NCBI GenBank assembly: GCA_903939735.1
Contig: CAJAIA010000016.1
Span: 1-56,351, forward strand
Length of the DNA stretch: 56,351 bases
Direction: 5' to 3'
Source of the DNA: an uncultured Ignavibacteria bacterium
GTDB taxonomy: Bacteria; Bacteroidota; Ignavibacteria; Kapaibacteriales; Kapaibacteriaceae
Shown here: one piece after another, positions 1-8,334 of the stretch
How the letters are laid out: each line of letters opens with the position of its first letter
Position numbering within the stretch: the stretch's first letter is position 1
Program-made: the position numbers and the translations under genes
The notes under the pieces: model-generated
Told to the model about the DNA's origin: nothing
The model's database searches: none
Seen by the model: the letters and a program-made list of their open reading frames with translations, nothing else

Positions 1-185
1 AGAAAATTTGATTCTAGTTCTTGGTTGTTGTTCCGAATTGATCTCAATTAAGTCTGCCCAAGAGCAGACTCGTTTGACGGGGGTAGAACATATGTCCTAC
101 CCTTTTCGTTTACTGCTTGCTTCCTGTTGTCAAAGAACATCTTCTCGTCATCCCTTCCGGCCGATCGTCGCGATCGTCGCGGGGG
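1..185 (-). promoter_or_regulatory. 16S rRNA leader with boxA antitermination site
   Basis: Read on the minus strand, GTTCTTTGACAAC (about 127-139) is a good match to the boxA element that precedes 16S rRNA genes and recruits NusB/NusE antitermination factors. Downstream are two perfect hairpins: 51-57 with 64-70 (7-bp stem, 6-nt loop) and 81-86 with 97-102 (6-bp stem, 10-nt loop). No protein gene on either strand explains this stretch. The leader runs to the left edge, so the 16S gene should begin just outside the window on the minus strand. The assignment rests on boxA plus the promoter; the rRNA itself is not visible. Confidence 0.6.
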
Positions 186-191
186 GAACTT

Positions 192-224
192 CAAACATAC
201 GGCAAAAGGGGTATACGAACCAAA
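192..224 (-). promoter_or_regulatory. rRNA operon promoter candidate
   Basis: On the minus strand TATGTTTG (192-199) matches the Bacteroidota -7 consensus TAnnTTTG, and TTTG (221-224) lies 21 nt upstream, close to the expected -33 spacing. A tandem CGATCGTCG repeat (162-179) and a C-run follow. The rRNA-type boxA 50 nt downstream makes an rRNA operon promoter the natural reading. Promoter function is inferred from the motif only. Confidence 0.6.
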
Positions 225-226
225 TC

Positions 227-538
227 CTAGGAAGGATTATCTGCTTGGTCACGTTCCGGCGCATCCGACGTACGGAGGAAAAACGCGCGGAAGAAGATGA
301 TCTCGGGGATCAAGAGCAGGACAAGCGACAGTGTGTCGGCTGTAAACAAGGGCGACGTCGCCGATGCAGGCATCACAGCATACGCTATTGGTCCGGTTAT
401 CGCCCAAAGAATGGTGAAGACGAGTCCACACGTGGCTATTGCCAGTGCACCACCTTTGATTCCATCACGCTGCCACCGCATCGTGAACGCGTACAACGCG
501 CCAACAATGTGGAGGTGGTAGATAATGAGATCGATCAT
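227..538 (-). CDS. small membrane protein, unknown
   Basis: A protein of about 103 residues with at least three hydrophobic segments: the N-terminus, a central stretch around GGALAIATCGLVFTILW, and the C-terminal part around LSLVLLLIPEIIFF, followed by a charged tail. I do not recognise the family. The start is uncertain. ATG at 538 leaves 67 bp to cutA, but the frame stays open and hydrophobic up to a GTG at 604, which would add one or two membrane segments and abut cutA. It is divergent from cutA, and its 3' end faces the rRNA promoter region. Confidence 0.45.
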   Translation of the reverse strand: MIDLIIYHLHIVGALYAFTMRWQRDGIKGGALAIATCGLVFTILWAITGPIAYAVMPASATSPLFTADTLSLVLLLIPEIIFFRAFFLRTSDAPERDQADNPS

Positions 539-605
539 GATGCAGATTGCAGAGAAGTGGACGACGATTCGGGGCACAAAAATGCAACAAATGTTGAGCA
601 ACACG

Positions 606-932
606 ATGGAAAAGATGGTGCTGATTGTGACGACATTTTCAACAATGGACGATGCAGATGCGGCGATCTCGCATCTTCTGGAGCGCAGACTTATCGCCTG
701 TGGATCGGCAATGCCTGGCATGACCTCCACCTATCGGTGGAACGGGGGCGTCGAACGCTCGACGGAGGTGCAGGTGGTGTTGAAGACGCTCCACAGCCTG
801 ACCGAAGCGGCGTCACAGGCGTTGGCAGAGGTTCATCCGTATGAGATCCCAGAGATCGTCTGCATCGATGTGGGACATGCACATGCCCCTTACCTAGCAT
901 GGGTTGCCGATGCATGCCGATCGACCACGTGA
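606..932 (+). CDS. cutA: CutA-like divalent cation tolerance protein
   Basis: A CutA1-family protein of about 108 residues, the usual size. These are trimeric, ferredoxin-like cytosolic proteins linked to divalent-metal tolerance, with unclear chemistry. Visible hallmarks are the N-terminal strand MVLIVTTFSTMDDA, the ERRLIACGSAMPGMTSTYRWNG segment, the E-V-Q-V-V-L-K-T strand and the family signature HPYEIPEIVCIDV followed by YLAWV. ATG 606 is preferred, with ATG 615 as alternative; upstream ATGs would add residues outside the family. It is the first gene of a tightly packed plus-strand run and overlaps radC by 23 nt. Confidence 0.85.
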   Translation: MEKMVLIVTTFSTMDDADAAISHLLERRLIACGSAMPGMTSTYRWNGGVERSTEVQVVLKTLHSLTEAASQALAEVHPYEIPEIVCIDVGHAHAPYLAWVADACRSTT

Positions 933-1566
933 GCGCCTGGTTCGTTACGGGGCTGGCGTTCTGAGCACGCAGGAACTTCTTACGCTCCTGATTGCGTCAG
1001 GAACAGCCGGCGCATCTGCATCAACCATCGCCGAAACTCTGTCGGAACGGTTTCCAACCTTAACGGATCTGGCCGGACGTGATGTTGCAGAGCTGCGGGC
1101 GGTACGCGGCATGGGCACAGCGAAGGCGTCGACACTCTGCGCTGCCTTCGAGCTGGCACATCGCATTCAGGCTGCTCCGTTCTCGGATCGTCCAGCAATT
1201 ACAACGCCAGCTAGCGTTGCTCGTCTTCTAACGCCGCACATGCGTCATCTGCGTACGGAGCAGTTTCGGGTGGTATTACTCAATAGCGCCAACCAAATCA
1301 TTCGTATCGTTGATGTGAGTAGCGGTTCGCTGAATGCTGTGATGATTCACCCACGTGAGGTGTTTCGCATTGCCATCGCAGAAAACGCTGCAGCGGTGAT
1401 CCTCGTCCACAATCATCCTTCCGGAAATGTCGAACCTTCACGTGAAGACTGCGCAATTACACGACAGCTTGTCGATGCAGGCCGTATCGTCGATATTCGC
1501 GTGCTCGATCACATTATCATCGGTGGTGATGCCTTTACGTCGTTTGCTGATCGTCATCTCTTGTAG
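910..1566 (+). CDS. radC: RadC/JAB-domain DNA repair-associated protein
   Basis: A RadC-family protein of 218 residues. The N-terminus has the RPRERLVRYGAGVLSTQELL motif and a helix-hairpin-helix-like segment (residues about 50-75, AELRAVRGMGTAKASTLCAA). The C-terminal MPN/JAB domain carries HNHPSG followed by the conserved Asp of EDCAITRQL and ends with DHIIIGGDAF. RadC proteins are widespread and named for repair, but their activity is not established. ATG 910 is chosen; an in-frame TTG at 904 is possible. It overlaps cutA upstream and the next gene by 38 nt, which suggests one transcript. Confidence 0.9.
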   Translation: MHADRPRERLVRYGAGVLSTQELLTLLIASGTAGASASTIAETLSERFPTLTDLAGRDVAELRAVRGMGTAKASTLCAAFELAHRIQAAPFSDRPAITTPASVARLLTPHMRHLRTEQFRVVLLNSANQIIRIVDVSSGSLNAVMIHPREVFRIAIAENAAAVILVHNHPSGNVEPSREDCAITRQLVDAGRIVDIRVLDHIIIGGDAFTSFADRHLL

Positions 1567-1936
1567 CTTGCTGTGGTGCGCGCCTACATGTAAGCTGAGC
1601 GCGCAGATTCCACTGCGGGAAGTTCTGCCGAAGCCAGCTAGCGAGTTCGTGCACCGTACTCCAACGTTGTCGCATACACTTGCAATGCCACGCATCGACG
1701 ATGCACGCTTATTCACGCGTCCGTTTACAACGACAATGTCACTTACGCTTGTAGGATGGCCCGGGTTGTCATCGTCCACGCAGGCAGTGCTTTCGCAGGA
1801 GTGCCTGCTCGAACGCGCGTTCGCTCCATTGCAAGGTCCGTCGATGCAACTCTGGAGTCGCTTACCAGATGGTGGTTTGGTGCGATGGATCGGTACGCGC
1901 ATGGAGTATGATGCTCCAATGTGGGAGATTCGCTGA
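1529..1936 (+). CDS. small exported protein, unknown
   Basis: A protein of 135 residues with a clear signal peptide (basic PLRR, hydrophobic LLIVISCSLLWC, likely cleavage after KLSA-Q). The mature part of about 110 residues shows no motif I recognise. ATG 1529 lies inside the 3' end of radC in another frame, and the stop codon overlaps the ATG of the next gene (TGATG). The tight overlaps on both sides support a real translated gene. Probably periplasmic or surface-exposed. Confidence 0.6.
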   Translation: MPLRRLLIVISCSLLWCAPTCKLSAQIPLREVLPKPASEFVHRTPTLSHTLAMPRIDDARLFTRPFTTTMSLTLVGWPGLSSSTQAVLSQECLLERAFAPLQGPSMQLWSRLPDGGLVRWIGTRMEYDAPMWEIR

Positions 1937-2274
1937 TGCGCAATGTCACTCGCGCGATTGTCTTCACGGTTACTGTGCTGGTGTCGTATCTGTGCACGGG
2001 TTTGCTGGAGGAATATCTTCTCGGCGAAACAGAACGGTTCCGACCGGTGACAGCGACACTCCTCGGCATGGGCGTGATCGTGTTGATCTTTGTTCCGATT
2101 TTTAGTCTCACCGAGCGCATCACGGAGTCGATCGTTGCTTCAAGTTTGAAGCATACGTCACGCGGCGCTGGTCGCATCATCGGGATCGTTCTGTTTACGC
2201 TGTTGGTATTCGCAACGCTCTTCGCGATCTACCTCAACAAGTGGTTTGGTCTTTCACTGGGAGAGGTCTTGTAA
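1936..2274 (+). CDS. three-helix inner-membrane protein
   Basis: A protein of 112 residues with three predicted membrane helices: residues about 5-23, 40-58 (TLLGMGVIVLIFVPIFSL) and 78-103 (GRIIGIVLFTLLVFATLFAIYL). I do not recognise the family. ATG 1936 overlaps the TGA of the preceding exported-protein gene, so translational coupling is likely. The two small envelope genes sit between radC and the J-protein gene. Confidence 0.6.
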   Translation: MRNVTRAIVFTVTVLVSYLCTGLLEEYLLGETERFRPVTATLLGMGVIVLIFVPIFSLTERITESIVASSLKHTSRGAGRIIGIVLFTLLVFATLFAIYLNKWFGLSLGEVL

Positions 2275-2275
2275 G

Positions 2276-3112
2276 ATGTCGTTTACGGATTACTACAAAG
2301 AACTTGAAGTTCCTCGGACGGCCTCTGATGACGAGATCAAGAAGTCGTTTCGTCGTCTAGCACGCCAGTTTCACCCAGACACGAACCCTGATACGCCCGC
2401 GGCAGAGGAACGCTTTAAGAAGATCTCCGAAGCCTATGATGTGCTGTCGGACCCCACGAAGCGCGCGAAGTACGATCAACTGTCGCAGTACTCGCAGTCG
2501 GGACGTCGTCCTGGTGGTGCGCAGGGTTTCCCGATGGACGATGTGGGCGACATGTTCCAAGGCACGTCGTTTGGTGATATGCTATCGGAACTCTTCGGCA
2601 CACAACGCACGACGCAGCGTCAGCGAACGCAACGTCGAGAGGCTCCGCAGCCTCGACGTGTGTTTTCTGTTACGCTCACGTTTTTGGAGGCGTTCAATGG
2701 TGCGGCAAAGCGCTTCACGATTGATGGCAAGACGATTGATGTAACGTTCAAACCAGGCATCGCGAACGCCCAGCGCTTGCGAGTTCCCGACGGAGAATTG
2801 GAAGTAACCGTGACGCCGGATCCACGCTATCGTCGCGAGGGCAATGATCTGCACGTGACGGAACCGGTAGCTCTTTCTGCGCTTCTGCTGGGTGGCACAC
2901 ATAACGTTGTTACTCCACGTGGTACGCTTGCCGTGAACATTCCACAATGCTCTCAGCTTGGCAAGGTTCTTCGGATCAAGGGGCAAGGCATGCCGGTCTA
3001 TGGCGGTGATTCGCGCGGAGACCTGTATGTTGAGCTCACGATCACAATGCCGTCAACGCTGACACCAGAGCAACAGACGCTGATTGAACAACTTCGCGAG
3101 AGCGGACTCTAG
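2276..3112 (+). CDS. cbpA: CbpA/DnaJ-type J-domain co-chaperone
   Basis: A protein of 278 residues starting MSFTDYYKELEVPRTASDDE. The J domain (residues 1-70) contains the HPD motif (QFHPDTNP) that stimulates DnaK ATPase. A Gly/Arg/Gln-rich linker (about 85-130) follows, then two DnaJ C-terminal beta domains ending in the PVYGG...GDLYVE segment. There is no CxxCxGxG zinc finger, so this is a type II, CbpA-like protein rather than canonical DnaJ. The start is one base after the preceding stop codon, within the same operon. It acts in the cytosol as a DnaK partner. Confidence 0.85.
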   Translation: MSFTDYYKELEVPRTASDDEIKKSFRRLARQFHPDTNPDTPAAEERFKKISEAYDVLSDPTKRAKYDQLSQYSQSGRRPGGAQGFPMDDVGDMFQGTSFGDMLSELFGTQRTTQRQRTQRREAPQPRRVFSVTLTFLEAFNGAAKRFTIDGKTIDVTFKPGIANAQRLRVPDGELEVTVTPDPRYRREGNDLHVTEPVALSALLLGGTHNVVTPRGTLAVNIPQCSQLGKVLRIKGQGMPVYGGDSRGDLYVELTITMPSTLTPEQQTLIEQLRESGL

Positions 3113-3118
3113 GAAGCC

Positions 3119-4096
3119 ATGACACGGATCACGTTTGACCATGTAACGAAGTCGTACGATTCGGTGCAGCCACTGAAGGATGTATCGTTTACGATTGAAC
3201 CGGGCGAGTTCTTTGTTCTAGTGGGACCATCAGGTTGCGGCAAGAGTACGCTGCTGCGCATGATCGCAGGACTCGAATCGATTACTTCAGGCACGTTGCT
3301 CTTTGATGCGTCCCCGATGAACGATGTGGAGCCACGCCAACGCGATGTGGGAATGGTGTTCCAGAACTATGCGCTGTACCCACACCTGACGGTCTTCGAG
3401 AACCTGGCGTTTCCGTTGTCGATTCGCAAAGAATCACGCGAGACTATTGCCGCACGCGTGAAGGAAGTAGCTGAGGTTCTGAACCTATCACCACTACTTG
3501 ATCGCAAGCCAAAACAACTCTCGGGCGGACAGCGTCAACGTGTCGCTGTTGGACGTGCGATCATTCGCAAGCCACGCGTCTTCCTGTTCGACGAACCGTT
3601 GTCAAATCTTGATGCACAGCTTCGTGCACATATGCGCACAGAGATCCGCGCACTTCAACGTACGCTGGGCGTTACCACGGTATACGTAACACACGATCAA
3701 GTTGAAGCAATGACAATGAGCGATCGTATGGCGATCCTCAATGAAGGTGTTCTTCAACAGGTGGGTTCACCAGCAGAGATCTACGACAACCCCGCAACGC
3801 CATTTGTGGCGTCGTTTACGGGAAGCCCGGCAATGAACTTGATTCCAATGGACAATCGGATCCTTGGCATCCGACCAGAACGTCTGCGTCTGCAAGACGA
3901 TGGTACGTCGCGCCCACTAGCTGTCCATACAACAGCTCTCGAGTTCATCGGTCATGAATGGCTTGCACACGGAACAGTGAACGGTACACCCGTGATTCTT
4001 CGCAGCACGTCGAAACCAGATCTTGAGATAGGTCGCGATATGACGTGGCATGCTCCTGATTCCGCTATTCGTTGGTTTCCTGCGCAGCAACGCTGA
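3119..4096 (+). CDS. ABC transporter ATPase, MalK/UgpC type
   Basis: A protein of 325 residues. Walker A is GPSGCGKST, the Q-loop is in VFQNYALYPHLTV, the signature is LSGGQRQRVAVGRA, Walker B is VFLFDEPLSNLDA and the H-switch is THDQVEAM. A C-terminal TOBE-like region follows (residues about 240-320, LGIRPERLRLQ). This layout is typical of CUT1 carbohydrate importers (MalK, UgpC, MsmK). The start has an AGGA site six bases upstream. No permease or binding protein is encoded nearby, so it may serve a transporter encoded elsewhere. Its last 32 nt overlap the convergent gene. Confidence 0.88.
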   Translation: MTRITFDHVTKSYDSVQPLKDVSFTIEPGEFFVLVGPSGCGKSTLLRMIAGLESITSGTLLFDASPMNDVEPRQRDVGMVFQNYALYPHLTVFENLAFPLSIRKESRETIAARVKEVAEVLNLSPLLDRKPKQLSGGQRQRVAVGRAIIRKPRVFLFDEPLSNLDAQLRAHMRTEIRALQRTLGVTTVYVTHDQVEAMTMSDRMAILNEGVLQQVGSPAEIYDNPATPFVASFTGSPAMNLIPMDNRILGIRPERLRLQDDGTSRPLAVHTTALEFIGHEWLAHGTVNGTPVILRSTSKPDLEIGRDMTWHAPDSAIRWFPAQQR

Positions 4097-4694
4097 TCAT
4101 ACGGTACATGCCAGAGTAGAAGAGCGCCAGGTACGCAACTTCGCTGAGACCTAAGATGATGTTGACATCAAACCCGGCGATGTTCATCATGATGTCGATG
4201 TGGAAATACTTGGGTAGCACGAATAGCACAATTGCAGCAACGAGTGTTCCCCAGGCGATGTACCAATCACGACGCATCATGTATCGCACAAAGAACGCAA
4301 TCTGCGATGCGATCAAGACTATGAACGAGATGCGTGCAAGGACGGCATGCACCTTCCATACATTCGGCATGAAGTAGGTTGCAACTGCATTGAGAAGAAA
4401 CAGCGCCACTGCAACAAGCAGCAGCGTGGCCGGACGTGGTGCAGCGCGACGGATGCCGTGCGCGACGTAGCCAATGAGTGCTACTCCAATAAGCATGCCC
4501 ACAAGCGATACATGATAGCCGTACGGATTGCCTTCCTCGGACTGAATCGTCGATAGATCAAATCGCGTGAACGTTGCATCGGTTGACACCACCCACGTCG
4601 CGATACCGAACGCGTGTGATAGAGCAAGAATTGCAGCGCTGGCAAGAACCATCAACTGCAATCTGTTCCATCGGTATGCAGCATTCATCGTCAT
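4065..4694 (-). CDS. six-helix membrane protein, unknown
   Basis: A protein of 209 residues with six strongly hydrophobic helices and short loops; the loop after helix 1 contains FTRFDLSTIQSEEGNPYGYH. I do not recognise the family. ATG 4694 forms an ATGA overlap with the stop of the upstream TPR-like gene, which decides the start. Its 3' end overlaps the convergent ABC ATPase gene by 32 nt. It is the last gene of a three-gene minus operon. Confidence 0.6.
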   Translation of the reverse strand: MTMNAAYRWNRLQLMVLASAAILALSHAFGIATWVVSTDATFTRFDLSTIQSEEGNPYGYHVSLVGMLIGVALIGYVAHGIRRAAPRPATLLLVAVALFLLNAVATYFMPNVWKVHAVLARISFIVLIASQIAFFVRYMMRRDWYIAWGTLVAAIVLFVLPKYFHIDIMMNIAGFDVNIILGLSEVAYLALFYSGMYRMISVAAQETNE

Positions 4695-5164
4695 ACGGTT
4701 GATGGCGCAGGTATATGCTTCCATGTAAGCTCGACAATCTCTCGATCGGCAGGATCCTCTATGGCGGCGATGTGCGCAGCAGCGTGTTCGTAGTGCATAC
4801 GATGCGCATCACCACGTCCGTCTGCATGTGCTGCCTGTGCAAGAATCATATGTGTGAAGCTCGACTCCCATCCGGCAAGCTGGTTGCGTTGCTGATACTC
4901 ATCACATTGCTGTGCATACGTCCATGCGAGAGCACCATGTCCGCAGTAGGCGTGTACGTGCGCAAGCAGGAGCGTTGCACGAAACCTGTTGAGATCGTTC
5001 CCCACCTCGGCCCAGTGATATGCGGCGGCATGTGCTGCATTGAGCATCGCTGTGAGATCGCGCTCGGAAGGTGCATCAAGTGTTCGCTGCCATGCTTCGT
5101 TGTTGGCTTCTACTGCGAAATAGCGATGATATCGCGTGAGCTCTTCAGAGGTTGGTTGTTCCAT
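4691..5164 (-). CDS. TPR-like helical protein, unknown
   Basis: A protein of 157 residues, all-helical in appearance and rich in Ala, His and Trp. The segments NEAWQRTL, AAHAAAYHWAEVGNDLNRFRATLLLAHVHAYCG and ALAWTYAQQCDEY resemble a widespread uncharacterised TPR-like family of cytosolic proteins. No catalytic motif is visible. It is flanked in operon fashion by the Asp-box protein (18 nt upstream) and the six-helix membrane protein (ATGA overlap). Confidence 0.6.
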   Translation of the reverse strand: MEQPTSEELTRYHRYFAVEANNEAWQRTLDAPSERDLTAMLNAAHAAAYHWAEVGNDLNRFRATLLLAHVHAYCGHGALAWTYAQQCDEYQQRNQLAGWESSFTHMILAQAAHADGRGDAHRMHYEHAAAHIAAIEDPADREIVELTWKHIPAPSTV

Positions 5165-5182
5165 GGGAGTGCGTACAGATTG

Positions 5183-7699
5183 TTACCACGTAATCGATCG
5201 ATGTGTAGTAGCAGATGCCGACGTCGTCGCGATGCCATACACGCCATGTGCAAATGGAGAGATGTCAATCGACACAACGCCAACATCACACACGCGTTCA
5301 ATGATTGTGCGTCCATCTACCGACACAACGCGAACGCGTGTCTGTGGTTGATCGATGCGTACATGCAGTTGGTTGTTCGCCACCCATGCCGTGTTGTCGG
5401 CACGCGCATCTTGTTGTTCAGATTCAACCGACGTTACGCCGGGAAGCCGGAGATATCCAGCACCACTCGACGTGCAGATCATGATGTCGCCGTTGTCTTC
5501 ACGTCGGAAGCTATGCACGCTTGCAAGTCCGAGTTCGGGGATGTCGAGAACCGACCATGTGCGACCCGACGTTGTGGAGATAAACGGGAAGCCAGAATGT
5601 AAACTTGCGAGCACTACGCCGTTGCCAACGACGCAGATATCAGGCTCGTGATCGCCACGTATCATGCCTGTACGGATGTCCCGTGTTGCTACGTTCCACG
5701 TAGCGCCATCATCAGTGCTGATGAGGATCGCCGACGCGTCGACCTCGATCTTGTACGTTGCTACGTCACGAATGGACGCGGAATCAACAAGCATACGTCC
5801 GCCAATCGCCAGAACAACCGAATCGTTCACGCGCTCGATACGCGAGATGAATCTCATGCTGTCGGGAAGATTCGACACCCATTGCCACGTGTCACCATTA
5901 TCGACGCTACGTCCGATACCACCATAGCTCAGGATGCCGCGACGTTCACCAACGTCTTTGAAATCGACACCGCGCACGGCCGACAGAAGCACTCCTGAGG
6001 ATGTCCGTGTAGCATCAGAAAACTGTCCACGCGGTTGAGACACAGGCGACGTGAGTGTAGCTGATACGAACACCCATTCGCGACCGTTATCGAAGGTCAT
6101 CCAGAGCGAGTCCGCACCTGCGGCCATCATCGACTGCGAGAGACGTCGCACGAAGGCAGTCTTGCGCGGAAGAACTGTAGATGTTGATGTGCCGAGCTTG
6201 TAATCGTATGTCGTAAGTGTCCGTCCAGGAAGAAGCACTCGATCTTCATCACGATAGAGTGTTGCAAAACGATCGTTAAGCATCCGCTGCTCAGGGTCAA
6301 AAACACGGCCGAAGAAATCCGTGAGCTCATAGGAGCGTTCGATCGATCCACGGTCATCAGGTATCACACAATGATCGCGCGTCGTATGGATGAGCAACGT
6401 GCCGTCGGGAGCACGCACCGACGTACGTGCACCGAGAAACGTCGGCTCGAGTTCTTCGCTCTCTACCTTCGTGGTGTGAATCCATGATGCACCGAGATCC
6501 GTTGTTCGTACGATCTCGCGGAAGTTGCCTGTAGAGATCTTGAACATGAAGATTCCTCGTTCGCCGTAATAGTTGTACGGCATTTGACCATTTGCGACTA
6601 CGTATGGTGTACGACTTGGCACGGTATCAACTCGACGTACCGTCCCATTCTTGAGTTCTGCTACACACCACCCGAATCCATAAATGTCAGTGATCGCTAC
6701 AGTGTACTCCCGATAGGTGCTCGCCCACAAGAACTTCGGACGCAGCATGATGCCACTTGAAGGCCTAGGCAACGCAGTGCCGAACGGTTGGATGCAACGA
6801 ATGTGCATCGTGCGCGGACGCACTTCAAAGATCCACCCACGATCGTCAAACGCGTACACTGTGGAGTCGTCGTACCTCTGAACATCACCAATCGACAGCG
6901 CAATGGTATCGCCAGTGACGTCGTCCTTCCACGTGCGAAGAATACGTGGAGTTGTATCGGACCACGTTTGATACACATACAACGCGTTGGATACAGCCGT
7001 CACCAGCCCGCCATCTACTTCCTTAGCAAAGCGTCCACTTCCATGCACACGTGTCTGCGTCCATGCTGTGTCCTTGCTTGCATCAAACCTGTACATGTAA
7101 GGTCTGCCGGTACGGTAGAGCATGTTTGGCGCTGCGATCATTTCGCGTGCTTCGCTCACCGGCGGGTTGTCAGCAGGTGGGTACTGGATTCGACGCCACG
7201 TTTTACCAAGGTCTGAACTCATCACAAGCGCACCTGTGACAAGGCTCTCATACGCACGAATGTTATACGGAGGGATAATCGTGAGGAGTCCGCGATGCAA
7301 ACCATCCTTGGCAACCAACGTGTCCTGCGTATATGTACGCCATGTTTGTCCGCCATCCGACGACACAAGCGCCACACGCTGATTCCATGGTGTTTGTCCA
7401 TGCCAGATGTATCGTCCATCAGGAGCGACGTAGATCACGCCATACTTCCCAACCACATCTGTGCCGAGTGCGTACTGACCCTGCCACGATGCTCCGTTGT
7501 CGTCACTGCGGAAGATGGTGCCCAAGCGCCATCCAACAGTCATAAGGCGTTTACGCACGGAGTCTTCAAACACCTGCGCTTCACCAGGATACTGCCAACC
7601 GGTTTGCAGCAATGGAATACGTTGGATCCAGTCGATCGACTGGGCATACGCTGTCGACCCGAGAACGAACAGCGCAAAGACGATAGTAAGACGATTCAT
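5183..7699 (-). CDS. secreted Asp-box (BNR) repeat protein with T9SS-like C-terminus
   Basis: A protein of 838 residues with a signal peptide (MNRLTIVFALFVLGSTAYA). At least eight Asp-box motifs (S/T-x-D-x-G-x-x-W), for example RSDDNGASW, SSDGGQTW, SSDLGKTW, SVDNGDTW and STDDGATW, predict a sortilin/VPS10-like beta-propeller. The last 80 residues (RVRVVSVDGRTIIERV...HGVYGIATTSAS) look like a type A T9SS sorting domain, so export across the outer membrane is likely. ATG 7699 has a textbook AAGGAGG five bases upstream, rare in this window; the in-frame GTG six bases earlier lies inside that site. The propeller's ligand is unknown. Confidence 0.75.
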   Translation of the reverse strand: MNRLTIVFALFVLGSTAYAQSIDWIQRIPLLQTGWQYPGEAQVFEDSVRKRLMTVGWRLGTIFRSDDNGASWQGQYALGTDVVGKYGVIYVAPDGRYIWHGQTPWNQRVALVSSDGGQTWRTYTQDTLVAKDGLHRGLLTIIPPYNIRAYESLVTGALVMSSDLGKTWRRIQYPPADNPPVSEAREMIAAPNMLYRTGRPYMYRFDASKDTAWTQTRVHGSGRFAKEVDGGLVTAVSNALYVYQTWSDTTPRILRTWKDDVTGDTIALSIGDVQRYDDSTVYAFDDRGWIFEVRPRTMHIRCIQPFGTALPRPSSGIMLRPKFLWASTYREYTVAITDIYGFGWCVAELKNGTVRRVDTVPSRTPYVVANGQMPYNYYGERGIFMFKISTGNFREIVRTTDLGASWIHTTKVESEELEPTFLGARTSVRAPDGTLLIHTTRDHCVIPDDRGSIERSYELTDFFGRVFDPEQRMLNDRFATLYRDEDRVLLPGRTLTTYDYKLGTSTSTVLPRKTAFVRRLSQSMMAAGADSLWMTFDNGREWVFVSATLTSPVSQPRGQFSDATRTSSGVLLSAVRGVDFKDVGERRGILSYGGIGRSVDNGDTWQWVSNLPDSMRFISRIERVNDSVVLAIGGRMLVDSASIRDVATYKIEVDASAILISTDDGATWNVATRDIRTGMIRGDHEPDICVVGNGVVLASLHSGFPFISTTSGRTWSVLDIPELGLASVHSFRREDNGDIMICTSSGAGYLRLPGVTSVESEQQDARADNTAWVANNQLHVRIDQPQTRVRVVSVDGRTIIERVCDVGVVSIDISPFAHGVYGIATTSASATTHRSITW

Positions 7700-7784
7700 A
7701 TCCACCTCCTTCGCACGCTATCATCGCGCGCGATATCATGCCCAAACTACACCACCGCTCTACCCTTTACCAAGCATATCGTAT

Positions 7785-8321
7785 TCAACGAGAAAAGATC
7801 GGTACGATATCGAGTTCAAGTCCGATGTGTGCGCACACATAGAGTGTGCGCGTGTAGACCTCTGGAGAGCTACTCCACAGACCCGATCCACCGGAGATAT
7901 GTTTCTTTGCCTGAACCGCGCCGATCTCTGGTCGGGCATGCAACCACGGAGTTATCTCAATCATTCCCCCGATCATCGCTTGCCAGTATTCGTCACTGCC
8001 CCCGAAGATCTCAATAGTTCCTGCGCCCCCTACCAGCACATAGGGATGAAGGGGCACGTCTACGGGAATGAACACGCGAGCATTGAGTCCGAACATGGGG
8101 CGTGTAGCCTCGCGCGTCCACGACGCGAAAAGTCCGTGTGTGATGGCGAGTGAGCCATACCCGGCGATATGCATTCCTACTTCTGTGCGCATGCCGTTGG
8201 GAGTGCCGACTCCCGTGCTGACATACGGCGACCAGCGCCAAACGACAGAGTCCGCACCGATCGCATGTGCGCCTGTGGTGCAGAACCAAAGCAGACATGC
8301 GACGAGTGCGGACTTCATCAT
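7785..8321 (-). CDS. outer-membrane beta-barrel-like protein
   Basis: A protein of about 178 residues with a signal peptide (MMKSALVACLLWFCTTGAHA) and alternating aromatic/hydrophobic strands with glycine turns (YVSTGVGTPNG, YGSLAITHGLFASW, YVLVGGAGTIEIFGG). This suggests a small eight-stranded barrel or lipocalin-like envelope protein. No specific family is recognised. The start is ATG 8321 or 8318. It lies 13 nt behind the hydroxyacyl-CoA dehydrogenase gene and is probably the last gene of the lgt operon. Confidence 0.55.
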   Translation of the reverse strand: MMKSALVACLLWFCTTGAHAIGADSVVWRWSPYVSTGVGTPNGMRTEVGMHIAGYGSLAITHGLFASWTREATRPMFGLNARVFIPVDVPLHPYVLVGGAGTIEIFGGSDEYWQAMIGGMIEITPWLHARPEIGAVQAKKHISGGSGLWSSSPEVYTRTLYVCAHIGLELDIVPIFSR

Positions 8322-8334
8322 AGTTGTGCGAGTA

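Noticed and set aside
8-844. Long plus-strand open frame of 278 codons
   Set aside because: It crosses the rRNA leader and promoter and is antisense to the membrane protein and out of frame with cutA; the protein is Arg/Asp-rich without domains.
4715-5602. Plus-strand open frame of 295 codons
   Set aside because: It is antisense to the TPR-like and Asp-box genes, is Cys/Arg/His-rich and has no domain. The minus-strand genes are clearly real.
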